50,502 nucleotides of DNA from Lachnospiraceae bacterium (GTDB lineage Bacteria > Bacillota > Clostridia > Lachnospirales > Lachnospiraceae). Location of the stretch: NCBI GenBank assembly GCA_030524705.1, contig JAUNGD010000019.1, forward strand, positions 5,677-56,178. Direction: 5' to 3'. The notes beneath the pieces are model-generated. The model was not told the DNA's origin. It ran no database searches and worked only from the letters and a program-made list of their open reading frames with translations. Positions 7,920 to 17,738 of the stretch are shown here, one piece after another (positions within the stretch are counted from its first letter, which is position 1; each line of letters opens with the position of its first letter). A program made the position numbers and the translations under genes.

Positions 7920-8699
7920 TTATTTTATCTGATTCCGGTACTCATTGGCCGACATCCCCGTATTTTTCTTAAACACTCTGGAAAAATGCGCCAGATCCAG
8001 GAATCCCACCGCCTCCGCCACGTCGCCGACCCGGAGAGCGGGATCCTTCAGAAGCTCCTTGGCCGCCTCCACCCGGATAGAATTCAGCAGCTCCGAAAAG
8101 CTCTGTCCCGTATGACGGTTCAGCAGCTTGCTCAGATGCCACTGGCTCACGTAGGTATTATCGGCAACCTCCTTCAGGGTAATCTTGCGGTTATAATTTT
8201 CCCGCATAAATGCAACCGCATTATTTACGAGAAAGCTTCCGGCCTGAGACTCCGCCTCCGGGGCATTCTCCTCCTCTGAAGCTTCCCGGGAGGCTTCTTT
8301 TTTCTCCGGCAGTATCCCCTTTTTCTTCAGCTTCTCCGTCATCACCTGAAGGGCCTCCTCCAGCTCTCCCATATTGGAGGGCTTCAATATGAACCGCCGT
8401 ACACCAAGGCGGAGAGCCTGCTGCAGCAGCTCAAAGTCCCGATAGCCCGTCAGAATTGTGATTTCCATATCCTCGAACTCAGACTTCATCGCCGCCGCCA
8501 TCAAAAGGCCGTTCATTTTCGGCATATAAATATCAGAAAACACGATATCCGGGCGTTCCTTACGTATCAGCTCCAGCCCCTCCTGTCCGTCGAAGGCCGT
8601 TCCCACCACCGTACAGTCATACTTTTTCCAGGGAACAAGCCGGGTCAGCCCTGTCACAATAATCGGTTCATCGTCAATAATTACCACCTTGTACATCAT
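7920..8699 (-). CDS. YesN-type response regulator (receiver + AraC output)
   Basis: 259 residues. The receiver domain is at about 3-120, with the phospho-acceptor Asp56 in FSDIYMPKMNG. An acidic linker follows, then an AraC-type double helix-turn-helix at about 155-257 (LSKLLNRHTGQSFSELL, AHFSRVFKKNTGMSANEYR). It is the cognate partner of the YesM-type kinase of the same operon and should activate the sugar transporter genes. Starts at 8699 and 8696 are both possible; the ribosome site AAAGGGA overlaps the end of the permease gene 3 bases away. Confidence 0.92.
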   Translation of the reverse strand: MMYKVVIIDDEPIIVTGLTRLVPWKKYDCTVVGTAFDGQEGLELIRKERPDIVFSDIYMPKMNGLLMAAAMKSEFEDMEITILTGYRDFELLQQALRLGVRRFILKPSNMGELEEALQVMTEKLKKKGILPEKKEASREASEEENAPEAESQAGSFLVNNAVAFMRENYNRKITLKEVADNTYVSQWHLSKLLNRHTGQSFSELLNSIRVEAAKELLKDPALRVGDVAEAVGFLDLAHFSRVFKKNTGMSANEYRNQIK

Positions 8700-8702
8700 T
8701 CA

Positions 8703-9566
8703 TCATCCCTTTATTGCACCTGCTGTCATTCCCTTTATTATATACTTTTGCAGGAATGCATACAATATCAAAACCGGAACAATTACGATTGTAACTGCAG
8801 CTGCCATCAGTCCGTAGTTCGTTCCCTCCATGGACGTAAGCTCCTTCAGAAGACGGGTGATCGCCCACTGAGGCTGGATACGCAGGAAGAAGGTCTGCAT
8901 GAACAAATCATTGTAGCTCCATAGGAACGTAAAGATAGCCACCGTAGCGAAAGACGGCTTCGTCAGCGGCACCACGATCTTCCGAAAAATCTGGAATGCA
9001 CTGCAGCCCTCAAGGTATGCCGCCTCCTCCAGCTCGATGGGAAGGCTCCGAATGTATCCCGAAAGCACAAGGATTGCAAAGGAGGTATTTCCGGCAATCT
9101 GCGGCAGCGCACAGGCGATCAGGGACAGCCAGCGGTTGCTGTTATTGACCAGGCCCCAGGAAGCCTCCATACGGAACACCGGTACGATCGTGGAAAACGC
9201 CGGGAACATCATGCTGGCTACTACTACTGACATCAGCAAATTTCTGCCCTTGAACTGGTAACGGACCAGGGCGAAGGCCGCCAGACCTGCCAGGATCATC
9301 ACCGCAATCGTCACGCTTCCCGAAAGCACAAGACTGTTGAAATACGCTCCGAAGATCGGAAGACGGTCAAAGGCCCGCCTGTAGTTCGCCAAGGTGAACA
9401 AGTCTCCCGTCGGCAGTGCAAAGGAATTCGCTATAATCTCATTTTTTACTTTAAAGGAATTGATCGCAACCCAGAACAGAGGATAGATCGTAGTAAGCGC
9501 CCAAATAATCAAAATGGCATACACTGGTATCATCCAGAGATTTCCGCCTTTTTTCTTTTTCTTCAT
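8703..9566 (-). CDS. Sugar ABC transporter permease, MalG/CUT1 type
   Basis: About 287 residues with six membrane segments. The conserved EAA loop EEAAYLEGCSAFQIFRKIVVPL contacts the shared ATPase. It pairs with the MalF-like permease directly upstream. No ATPase gene is in the operon, as is usual for CUT1 systems that borrow a common MsmX/UgpC-like ATPase. Three consecutive ATG codons exist (9572, 9569, 9566); the last has the best distance from the GGAGGAG site. Confidence 0.9.
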   Translation of the reverse strand: MKKKKKGGNLWMIPVYAILIIWALTTIYPLFWVAINSFKVKNEIIANSFALPTGDLFTLANYRRAFDRLPIFGAYFNSLVLSGSVTIAVMILAGLAAFALVRYQFKGRNLLMSVVVASMMFPAFSTIVPVFRMEASWGLVNNSNRWLSLIACALPQIAGNTSFAILVLSGYIRSLPIELEEAAYLEGCSAFQIFRKIVVPLTKPSFATVAIFTFLWSYNDLFMQTFFLRIQPQWAITRLLKELTSMEGTNYGLMAAAVTIVIVPVLILYAFLQKYIIKGMTAGAIKG

Positions 9567-9585
9567 CATCATTCTCCTCCCCCGC

Positions 9586-10473
9586 CTAATAATCCTTTTC
9601 TTTAAAGATAGAGTTCACTACCTTGGAAGATACAATACCGAGAACAACGATCACCACCGCTATGGCACAGCCATAATCCGTATTCCGGCTCTCACAGGCG
9701 TGATAATACATATACGTACCGGTCAGCCAGGTCGAATTGAGAGGCATGCCCTTCGGGAACATGGTCCAGGGAAGGTCGAAGGCCTTCAGCGCACCGGTCA
9801 CCGCCAGGACAACGCAGGTACAAAGTACATTGTGCAAAAGCGGAAGTGTTATGTAACGAATCCTCTGCCAGCGGCTGGCGCCGTCAATGGCCGCCACCTC
9901 ATACAGGTCAGAGGGAATATTATTCAATCCTGTAATAATAATCACAAAATAAAAGCCTACATACTGCCACATAACGGGAATCATCATCGTGATCACCGCT
10001 CTGGACTGGTCCTTCCAGTCGATCAGGCCCTCATGTCCCAAAAGCTCCATGAACTGATTCAGCATTCCCTTATCTCTTAAGAACACGAGATTGAACAGAA
10101 GTCCCAGAGCCGTTGCGGATATAACGATGGGGAAAAAATATACAACCCGGAAAAATTTAGCGCCTACGCGTATCTGATCCACCAGCACTGCCAGCACCAG
10201 GGCGATCCCCACCTGAAATACGATGGTGGATATCATCAGAATGAATGTATTTTTCAGGGCGATCCGCATGTTTTTATCCTGAAGCATTTCCGAATAATTG
10301 GAATACCACGGGTCATGAAATCCTTTGCTGACCGCCGCAAGACCGCCTATCTTCTGAAAACTGTTAAAAATATTCAGCACAAAGGGGTAATACAGAAATA
10401 CCGTCAGAAAGGCAAAGGCCGGAATCAGAAAAAACGCCAGCATTTTTTTATTTTTATAGATATTTGCTCCCAT
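9586..10473 (-). CDS. Sugar ABC transporter permease, MalF/CUT1 type
   Basis: 295 residues with six membrane segments. The cytoplasmic EAA loop YEVAAIDGASRWQRIRYITLPLL is typical of binding-protein-dependent sugar permeases. The ATG at 10473 has AAGGTG about 6 bases upstream; an upstream in-frame GTG at 10503 has no ribosome site. The gene is separated from the binding-protein gene by a strong hairpin and is followed closely by the MalG-like permease. Confidence 0.9.
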   Translation of the reverse strand: MGANIYKNKKMLAFFLIPAFAFLTVFLYYPFVLNIFNSFQKIGGLAAVSKGFHDPWYSNYSEMLQDKNMRIALKNTFILMISTIVFQVGIALVLAVLVDQIRVGAKFFRVVYFFPIVISATALGLLFNLVFLRDKGMLNQFMELLGHEGLIDWKDQSRAVITMMIPVMWQYVGFYFVIIITGLNNIPSDLYEVAAIDGASRWQRIRYITLPLLHNVLCTCVVLAVTGALKAFDLPWTMFPKGMPLNSTWLTGTYMYYHACESRNTDYGCAIAVVIVVLGIVSSKVVNSIFKEKDY

Positions 10474-10522
10474 ACTTTCACCTTCTTTTACCTGCTTTAT
10501 CACAGGGAATTAATTATAAAAC

Positions 10523-10563
10523 GGGGATGCCGCAACATGCATACGGCCGTTTGCGGCATCCCC
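10523..10563 (-). terminator. Intra-operon hairpin between binding protein and permeases
   Basis: A perfect 13-bp stem (10523-10535 with 10551-10563, TTGCGGCATCCCC arm) and a 15-base loop are followed on the minus strand by GTTTTATAA. This is probably a partial terminator or mRNA stabiliser that leaves the binding protein more abundant than the permeases. Confidence 0.7.
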
Positions 10564-10595
10564 TTCTTATCTTTTTATATTGTGTTCAAATCCTT

Positions 10596-11903
10596 TTACT
10601 GAGCGTTGTAAGCGTCCAGGCCCTCTGCCACTGCGTCCTCTGCTGAAACCTCACCGGTAACGATCTGCGGCATTCCATCGAAGGTGGAGATACGGCACTC
10701 ACCGTTGAAGAGATCCTGTACTGCGCCTGTCAGGGAAGTAACGCCTGACATCATTTCCATGGATTTAACCTGCAGTGAGTTGAAAGCTGCCTCATCTACT
10801 TCAGGAGCTGCCTTCAGAGCAGAAGCTGTATGCTGTGCGAATTCTGCCACCAGCTCATCGCTTGTCATATGCTCTACGAAGCTGACTGCTGCTTCGCGCT
10901 TTGCTTCATCCTCCCAGGCTGCTGTGCTGATGTAGTATCCCATGGACAGACCGCCGATCAGATCGGTTGCCTTTCTGTCGCCCTTGCCCGGTACGTATGT
11001 AACGGTGAACTTATCCAGCTTCTCGGTATCCAGAGTAGAAGCATCCTCCGGATCGGACTGGCATGCACCTGCGATACCGCCGACCTTCCAGGAGCCGTCG
11101 ATCAGGAATGCTGCCTTGTCGTCTACAAATGCTGCAAAGGTCTCATCATCGGTTGCGGAGAGTGTATTCTCCGGGAAGTATCCAGCCTCATACAGAGCCT
11201 TGATGTCTTCCATACCTGATACCCATGCGCCTGCCTCATCAATAGACGCCGGAATTGTCAGGTGATCCGCTACGTTACCGTTATTAAAGATGGAGTACTC
11301 CCACCAGTAATGCGGGATATTGCCGAGAGCTGCTGCGATCGGAGCATAGCCCGCATCCTTGATCTTCTGGCAATCCTCAAGGAATGCATCCCAGGTATAA
11401 TCTGCGCCCGGAACCTCTACGCCTGCTGCCTCCAGAACTGTAGTATTTACAAACATTGCCTCCCAGTATCCGTTCACCGGAACTGCGTATTTTACGCCGT
11501 CCACGATAGATGGTGTAATCAGATCATCATTCATGTTGGAAGCGTAATCTGGATACTCCTCACGGATCGTATCAATAGGAACTACCTTTCCTGCTTCGAT
11601 GAAGGAATTTGCATCTGCACCGTTAAAGAAGAAAAGTACATCTGGATCTGCGCCAGTCTGAAAATCCATCTCTACCCGGGCTTTGAATGCTTCGTCTGAC
11701 GTAGCAGAAGCATCGTTTACCTTATTGCCTGTGGACTCCTCCCATGCTGCTACTGCATTTTTAAAATTCTGAGCGTTGCCGTCCTCGCCTGCGAATGTAG
11801 TCGTCACATTCAGCTCAACTCCCTCTGCATTTGCAACCATTGCGCCTGAAAATGCGGAGCATGCAAGTGCGCCTGCCAACAAAACTGCCATCTGTTTCTT
11901 CAT
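10596..11903 (-). CDS. Family 1 extracellular sugar-binding protein
   Basis: 435 residues with a Sec signal peptide. The rest is a typical CUT1 binding protein (DPDVLFFFNGADANSF, GVKYAVPVNGYWEAMFVNTTVLEAAG, FLIDGSWKVGGIAG). It delivers an oligosaccharide to the MalF/MalG-like permeases. The signal peptide ends VANA-EG, an ordinary signal peptidase I site; the only Cys (ALACSA) does not fit a lipobox well, which is unusual for a Gram-positive binding protein. The ATG at 11903 lies 7 bases from AGGAGG. The GH94 enzyme in the operon suggests a beta-linked disaccharide ligand. Confidence 0.92.
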   Translation of the reverse strand: MKKQMAVLLAGALACSAFSGAMVANAEGVELNVTTTFAGEDGNAQNFKNAVAAWEESTGNKVNDASATSDEAFKARVEMDFQTGADPDVLFFFNGADANSFIEAGKVVPIDTIREEYPDYASNMNDDLITPSIVDGVKYAVPVNGYWEAMFVNTTVLEAAGVEVPGADYTWDAFLEDCQKIKDAGYAPIAAALGNIPHYWWEYSIFNNGNVADHLTIPASIDEAGAWVSGMEDIKALYEAGYFPENTLSATDDETFAAFVDDKAAFLIDGSWKVGGIAGACQSDPEDASTLDTEKLDKFTVTYVPGKGDRKATDLIGGLSMGYYISTAAWEDEAKREAAVSFVEHMTSDELVAEFAQHTASALKAAPEVDEAAFNSLQVKSMEMMSGVTSLTGAVQDLFNGECRISTFDGMPQIVTGEVSAEDAVAEGLDAYNAQ

Positions 11904-12015
11904 CATCATACCTCCTGACACATCAATTAAATTTCTCATTTCTTGGTGTCTTCAGTATGCACTAATTTTTAGATTATTTGAATAACTAAATCTGTGATTT
12001 CTTGTATTATTTTGT

Positions 12016-13761
12016 TCAGTCTGCCAGCATATGCCGCCAGGGAATCGTCAAGAGCGCCGTCACCTTCCGGTTCTCTTCTTTTATCGTCAGGCCGCAGGGC
12101 TCCCCGAACAGAATCCGAAGCCGCTGATTTACATTCGCAATTCCCATATTGCCCGCCGGCTCCTTGCTGGTATTGTACTCCATGTCCAGAAGGCGGTCGA
12201 TTCTGCTGCGGTCCCCTGCCGTAAGCCCGCCGTCATTTTGTATTTCCAGATAAAGATACTGCTCGTCGTGGTAGCCCCGGATCAGCACCGTCCCGCTGCC
12301 ATTCGGGATCACTCCGTGCTCAATGGCGTTCTCGATCACCGGCTGCATGACCAGCCGCGGCACGAGACAGTCCATCAGCCCCTCCGGTATATCAATCTGC
12401 ACCGTCAGCCGTTTTCCCAGCCGTTCCTTCATGATGTACAGATAGGAATTCATATATCCCATCTCCTCCGCCAGCCGCACCTCCGGGCGCTTTCTGCGGT
12501 CCATGGCCGCATCCATCACGTTGGAAAGCGCCTCGATCATTTTGCTGACCTTCTCATTTCCCTCCAGCCTGGCCTCCCAGTTGATGGTCTCCAGGGTATT
12601 ATTCAGAAAATGCGGATTGATATGAGACTGCAACGCCATGATTCTGGCCTCCCGGAGCGCAATCTGCTCCTGATAGCTTTTCAGTATCTGCTGCTCCAGA
12701 TGCTCCGACATATGATTGATGGCATTTTCCAGATATAAAAATTCCGAATTGTACATCTCCTCTTTTATCTGATAGCCCAGCTCTCCCTGTTCGATGCGCC
12801 GGACGCCCTCGCTTAACGCTTTCACCGGAAGGGTGACCTCCCGCCGGAACACCCCCAGCACCGCCGCCAGCATGAGAATCAGGGACAGCAGCATTCCGCC
12901 CATCACATAGGGATAGCCGTAAAACGGATACATTGTGATATTTTTCTGCAGCAGCATTTCCGTGCGGATATGATAGCTGTCGCCTGAAATCGTATCCGCA
13001 ACGCAGAGCTGGCCGTGAAGCCACCGGTAATCCTTATTTTCTATTTTTTCAGACCGATCCTCCCATTCTTCCCGGATCTCGGCCTCATACGGAAGCAGCA
13101 TCTCGTCATTCAGCCAAATACAGAGGCTTTCCTGCATCGGATACTGGGTGACACTGTTAAAACAATAGTCCTGATTGATGCAGAAAACCAAGACTCCCTG
13201 GGGCTCATAATGGCTGTCCACCAGATTTCGGACGAGATATAAGGAACCCTCTCTGATCAGAAAGCCCACGGAGGTATCCAGCGTCTTTGCAAAGGCCGCC
13301 ACCGCCTCGTGATCCTTCTCCCAGTACCGGCGGATCTGCTGGTACGTTCCGTTTCCTCTCTCACTGTACGCGCTGCTGGACTGAAGAAGCCCGTCGTTTT
13401 CGAACCACAAAACCGCACTGGACACCGTGCTGCTCTTCTGGTATTTCAAATTCAGATAATCGTTATAGCTTTTCTGTGCCTCCGTGTAGCTGATAAGCCC
13501 CTGACGATACTGACCCCTGATCTTCAATATCTCTCCCTCATAGGATACCTGTCTGGAATCCGCCACCGCCTGGTTCAGCCGCTCCACGCAGATCTTATTG
13601 TTAAACTCGAGCTGGCTGTGATAATTCATCGCCGTCATATCCATATGATTGCTTCCGATATACACCCCCAGCACTCCGATCAGGAAAAGAAAAGGAATCA
13701 GCCAGCAGACCAACAGAATTCCGATCACCTTCCATTTCATGGAATACTGTTTTCTCCGCAT
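12016..13761 (-). CDS. YesM-type sensor histidine kinase
   Basis: 581 residues. One membrane segment near the N-terminus (about 10-33), a large extracellular sensor region, a second segment near 285-305, HAMP, then a His_kinase domain with HINPHFLNNTLE. A C-terminal ATPase domain (PVIENAIEHGVIPNGSG) follows. Such kinases sense extracellular sugars, often together with the binding protein, and phosphorylate the AraC-type regulator found here at the operon's end. The ATG at 13761 has GAGGAGG about 8 bases upstream. It sits between the mutase and the binding-protein genes. Confidence 0.92.
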   Translation of the reverse strand: MRRKQYSMKWKVIGILLVCWLIPFLFLIGVLGVYIGSNHMDMTAMNYHSQLEFNNKICVERLNQAVADSRQVSYEGEILKIRGQYRQGLISYTEAQKSYNDYLNLKYQKSSTVSSAVLWFENDGLLQSSSAYSERGNGTYQQIRRYWEKDHEAVAAFAKTLDTSVGFLIREGSLYLVRNLVDSHYEPQGVLVFCINQDYCFNSVTQYPMQESLCIWLNDEMLLPYEAEIREEWEDRSEKIENKDYRWLHGQLCVADTISGDSYHIRTEMLLQKNITMYPFYGYPYVMGGMLLSLILMLAAVLGVFRREVTLPVKALSEGVRRIEQGELGYQIKEEMYNSEFLYLENAINHMSEHLEQQILKSYQEQIALREARIMALQSHINPHFLNNTLETINWEARLEGNEKVSKMIEALSNVMDAAMDRRKRPEVRLAEEMGYMNSYLYIMKERLGKRLTVQIDIPEGLMDCLVPRLVMQPVIENAIEHGVIPNGSGTVLIRGYHDEQYLYLEIQNDGGLTAGDRSRIDRLLDMEYNTSKEPAGNMGIANVNQRLRILFGEPCGLTIKEENRKVTALLTIPWRHMLAD

Positions 13762-13841
13762 GACTGATTCCTCCTCTGATACTCTCTCTTCCAAAGCAAC
13801 TGCTTCTGTCCGGCTATCCCGTAACCGTACCGGCCCGATTT

Positions 13842-15257
13842 TTACAGCCCTAAAAAGTTTTTAAATATTCTGCAGTATTCCTGCGCCTTTTCCTGGGTTT
13901 CCATCTCACAGAAGACCCGCAGCAGCGGCTCTGTCCCGGAAAATCTTGCAATGATCCACTCTCCGCTCTGGAAATACACCTTGCAGCCGTCCAGATACGA
14001 AACCTTCTGGATCAGAAGGCCAAAATCAGGAAGCAGCCTGTCCTGGAACAGCAGCTTTTCCAGCTCTGGCTTGCGCTGCGCCGGGAACCGGAAGGAGCAT
14101 TCCTCCATATAGGAGTTTCCGTACAGCTCCCGGATCTCCGCCTGAAGCTGCGAAAGCTTCTTCTTCGTCACCGCAATCATTTCCACCAGCAGGGAAGCGG
14201 CATAAATTCCGTCCTTACCGTTGATGTGTCCCCGCACCGTGAGACCCCCGGAGGATTCTCCGCCGATGATCGCCCCGGTCTCCTGCATCTTGGACGAAAT
14301 ATGCTTAAAGCCCACGGGCACCTCATAGCAGGTCTCGCCGAAGGACTCCGCCATGCGGTCCAGCATGTGGGTGGTGGCCACATTACGCACCGCCGGTCCC
14401 CTCCACTTTTTATATTTTAACAGATAGTAATACAAAAGCATTAGAATATCGTTGGCCGTCAGATAATTTCCCTGATCGTCCACCACGCCGAGACGGTCTG
14501 CGTCCCCGTCGGTGGCGATCCCCAGATCACACTCCATCTCTGTGACGTAGGTACACAGCTCCGTCAGGGAACCCCTGCTGGGTGCCGGCATCCTGCGGCC
14601 AAACAGCGTGTCGTGGGCCTCGTGAATCAGGTCGATCTCACACCGGGCCGTGGAAAGGATCGTCTTCATAGAGGTCTGGCTGACTCCGTACATCGGATCC
14701 AGTACCACATGGAGCCCCCGGTCCCGGATCGCCTGCATATCAATATTCGCAATAATGTTGTCCAGATATTCATTCAGAGGATTGAATTCCACCACCATGC
14801 CGGAAGCCAGGGCGCTTTCGTATTCCATCACAGATATTTCACCACATTTCTCGGCTTCCCGGGCATACGCCTCGATCTCCCGGGTCTGTTCCTCGTTGGC
14901 GTCTCTGCCGCCGTATGTAAACACCTTAAATCCATTGTAAATGGCGGGATTGTGGCTGGCCGTGACCATCATTCCGTAGTGAAGCTCATGCTTCTCCACG
15001 TAAAACATGACCAGCGGCGTAGGGCAGGAGCGGTTCACAAACCAGCAGCGGATCCCCTCTGCCGCAAACACCTCGCACGCCCATTTTACAGCCTCCTTGG
15101 AGAGGAATCTCCGGTCATATCCGATGACGATTCCCTCCTCCGCCACATTTTCATCCTTCATTTTCATAGACATTGCCTTTGCAAGAAGCTGAATGTTCTG
15201 TCTCGTAAAACCGTCCCCGATCACAGCTCTCCATCCGCCTGTACCGAATTGTATCAT
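13842..15257 (-). CDS. Phosphohexomutase (phosphoglucomutase/phosphomannomutase family)
   Basis: 471 residues with the full alpha-D-phosphohexomutase signature set: catalytic serine loop TASHNP (99-104), metal loop DGDADR (250-255), sugar loop GGESSGG (332-338) and phosphate loop FSGTEPLLR near the C-terminus. It interconverts sugar 1- and 6-phosphates. It follows the GH94 phosphorylase by 40 bases, so it probably carries that enzyme's sugar 1-phosphate product (GlcNAc-1-P or Glc-1-P) into central metabolism. From memory, Vibrio chitin-utilisation clusters pair a similar mutase with chitobiose phosphorylase. The sequence alone does not decide between glucose and N-acetylglucosamine. Confidence 0.9.
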   Translation of the reverse strand: MIQFGTGGWRAVIGDGFTRQNIQLLAKAMSMKMKDENVAEEGIVIGYDRRFLSKEAVKWACEVFAAEGIRCWFVNRSCPTPLVMFYVEKHELHYGMMVTASHNPAIYNGFKVFTYGGRDANEEQTREIEAYAREAEKCGEISVMEYESALASGMVVEFNPLNEYLDNIIANIDMQAIRDRGLHVVLDPMYGVSQTSMKTILSTARCEIDLIHEAHDTLFGRRMPAPSRGSLTELCTYVTEMECDLGIATDGDADRLGVVDDQGNYLTANDILMLLYYYLLKYKKWRGPAVRNVATTHMLDRMAESFGETCYEVPVGFKHISSKMQETGAIIGGESSGGLTVRGHINGKDGIYAASLLVEMIAVTKKKLSQLQAEIRELYGNSYMEECSFRFPAQRKPELEKLLFQDRLLPDFGLLIQKVSYLDGCKVYFQSGEWIIARFSGTEPLLRVFCEMETQEKAQEYCRIFKNFLGL

Positions 15258-15297
15258 ACTTTCCTCCTTTGCCCGATGACGCCTCCGCGCGGGATAA

Positions 15298-17688
15298 TCA
15301 CCCCATAATTACCTCTACCTCGTGTTCCGTACCGGACGGGAACTGCAAAATCCTATCCACAGCCCTTCCGTCCACAAATATCTGTTTTACCCCCTTCATC
15401 ACTCCCGCCGGATTTTTTACGCTGATCCGGTAGGAAGCTCCGCGCCATTTTCTCGTTACCTCAAACTCCGTCCATTCCTTCGGAATGCAGGGATCCACCA
15501 GCAAATAATCGAGCTGCGGCCGGATTCCCAGCATGTAACGGGTAGCAGAGAAGTACGCCCAGCCGCCGCTTCCTGTCATGAAGGGATGGCGGGCTCTTCC
15601 GAAGGCCGTGTGATCCTTTCCCATGATAAACTGGCAGTAGGAGTACGGCTCAGCCTCTCTTATTTCTATCATATCATTTTGACGGCTCGGGCACAATGCC
15701 TGATAATATTTCATTGCCTTATCGCCCCGTCCAAGACGGCATTCTGCCGCCCATACCCAGGGATTCGGATGGCTGAAAATAGCTCCGTTTTCTTTGACTC
15801 CCGGATATACCCGGGTCACAAATCCCACTTCCTCATCCGGCACGGTATAGGAAGGAGCGTTCAGCATAATGCCGTAGGGCGTATATAAGTACTCTTCAAT
15901 GCTGTCCATGGCCTGGATTCCCTGCTCATACGTAGCCGCCCCGGACAGTACCGCCCAGGCATTGGACTCCAGATGGATCTTACCCTCCGCATCCTCCATG
16001 GTGCCGATCTTTCTTCCGCTCTTTGTGATCCCCCGGATGAACCATTTTTCATCCCAAAGCTGCGTCTCACAGGTCTTCTTCACGGTGCGGTACATCGTCT
16101 CGTACTTATCAATGTCCTCCTGCACGCCCTTTCTCCTGGCCAGCTCCAGAAAATGCTCCAGCGCCCACACATGGAGGAAGGATACCAGAGCGCTCTCGCC
16201 GCCGCCCAGATTCAAACAGTCGTTCCAGTCCGCCCGAAGTCCAAGGCAGACACCGTGGGCTCCCACCTGCTCGAAGGAGAAATCCAGGATTTTTTTCATA
16301 TGCTCGTAAACAGTGCCTTCTCCTGCATCCGCATATCCGATCACCTGATCCAGGAACTCCTCCTCCCCGGTTTCCCGGATATACTCTGCGATAGACGGAA
16401 TCAGCCAAAGCGCATCGTCAGAGCACGTATCCTTCAGCCCGTGAATGCGGTCCTTCACATCCGGCACCGGGATCACCGTGGGAGAAGAAAACGGTCTCGC
16501 CTCCTCCTGGGGCTCAAACCACGCCGGATCAAACAGATGCAGGCCGTATCCCTTGGATACCAGGCCATGCAGAAGCTGCTCGATCCTCTGCCGGCACCGT
16601 TCCGGGTTTGAGTGCGGTATCGTCATGGCATCCTGGGACGTATCCCGGAATCCCAGTCCCGTTCTGCCGCCCACCTCGATGAAGGATGCAAACCTTGAAA
16701 ACATAATATTTACTTCCGCCTGGTACAGATTCCAGGTGTTCAGCATCGTGTTCATATCCTCATCCGGCGTATGTACCTGAAGTCTGGAAAACTTATCTTC
16801 CCAGTAAGCTGCCAGCTCCCGGGCCGCCCGATCCACATTTGCCGGGTCGCTGTATTTTTCCCGGATCGGGTATGCCGCCTCTCTTCTTCCCTCACCCAGC
16901 ATAAAGATCACCCGGATCTCTTCCCCGGGAGCCAGCAGCAGCTTCTTCTGAAGAGCGCCGCAGTGGTTTCCGCCCTTTTCCGCTGAAGAGCTGCAGACGC
17001 CGCTTTCCACCGCCGCCGGGTTCGACTCTGTACGGTATGCGCCTAAAAACTTGTCTCTGACACAATCATAACCGTCCGGCTCAAAGCTTGCGGTAAAATA
17101 CTGGTACCCGAATTCTTCGTAGAACAGGTCATGCTCGATTACACCGTTTTCATAGGAAGAGCCTGCGGCATAGAGGCTCATCTGGAAATTCTGATTGTCC
17201 ATATCAATATGATGGAAAGAAAACTCACAGTACGAGAAAACGCTCAGCCTCCGCTCCGTGTCACTGTTATTTTTGATTCGGACGTCCCAAAGCTCCACCG
17301 TATCTCCCAGAGGGATCATCAGCTTCTGGGACGCCTGTATCCCCTTATAATCGCATTCATAAACGGAGTAGGACATCCCGTGGCGGCACCGATAGGACGC
17401 TTCCGTCAGCGGCTTGCCCACCGGCTGCCAGGAAATACTCCAGTAGTCTCCGTCCGCTTCATCCCGCAAATACACGTAATGCCCCGGCCTGTCCATCGGC
17501 ACACCGTTGGGCCGGAATCTCGTAATCCTATGGTACTGCGGCGTCTTGTAAAAAAGATACCCGCCCGCCGTGTGATTCACCACAGCGCACATCTCCTCAA
17601 CTCCAATATAATTTGTCCAGGATACCGGAACATCCACACGGTCAATACAGTACTCCCTGCGTTCATTGTCAAAATATCCGTATTTCAT
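15298..17688 (-). CDS. GH94 disaccharide phosphorylase, chitobiose-phosphorylase-like
   Basis: 796 residues, the usual size for GH94. These enzymes split a beta-linked disaccharide with phosphate, giving a sugar 1-phosphate. The catalytic acid lies in RADWNDCLNLGGGES (about residue 487-490 from this start). The segments FASFIEVGGRTGLGFRD, GKPLTEASYRCRHGMSYS, NHCGAL and SPTVIPVPDVKDRIHGLKD read like Vibrio N,N'-diacetylchitobiose phosphorylase as I recall it, not like cellobiose phosphorylases. Cellobionic acid phosphorylases belong to the same branch and remain possible. No signal peptide, so it acts on imported sugar. The ATG at 17688 has GGGAGG 5 bases upstream; longer frames would run into the 131-bp array. 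Confidence 0.88.
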   Translation of the reverse strand: MKYGYFDNERREYCIDRVDVPVSWTNYIGVEEMCAVVNHTAGGYLFYKTPQYHRITRFRPNGVPMDRPGHYVYLRDEADGDYWSISWQPVGKPLTEASYRCRHGMSYSVYECDYKGIQASQKLMIPLGDTVELWDVRIKNNSDTERRLSVFSYCEFSFHHIDMDNQNFQMSLYAAGSSYENGVIEHDLFYEEFGYQYFTASFEPDGYDCVRDKFLGAYRTESNPAAVESGVCSSSAEKGGNHCGALQKKLLLAPGEEIRVIFMLGEGRREAAYPIREKYSDPANVDRAARELAAYWEDKFSRLQVHTPDEDMNTMLNTWNLYQAEVNIMFSRFASFIEVGGRTGLGFRDTSQDAMTIPHSNPERCRQRIEQLLHGLVSKGYGLHLFDPAWFEPQEEARPFSSPTVIPVPDVKDRIHGLKDTCSDDALWLIPSIAEYIRETGEEEFLDQVIGYADAGEGTVYEHMKKILDFSFEQVGAHGVCLGLRADWNDCLNLGGGESALVSFLHVWALEHFLELARRKGVQEDIDKYETMYRTVKKTCETQLWDEKWFIRGITKSGRKIGTMEDAEGKIHLESNAWAVLSGAATYEQGIQAMDSIEEYLYTPYGIMLNAPSYTVPDEEVGFVTRVYPGVKENGAIFSHPNPWVWAAECRLGRGDKAMKYYQALCPSRQNDMIEIREAEPYSYCQFIMGKDHTAFGRARHPFMTGSGGWAYFSATRYMLGIRPQLDYLLVDPCIPKEWTEFEVTRKWRGASYRISVKNPAGVMKGVKQIFVDGRAVDRILQFPSGTEHEVEVIMG

Positions 17689-17738
17689 ACCAACCTCCCA
17701 AAGTCTGTCCTGTTCGGACTGAATGATCATTTGCTTTT

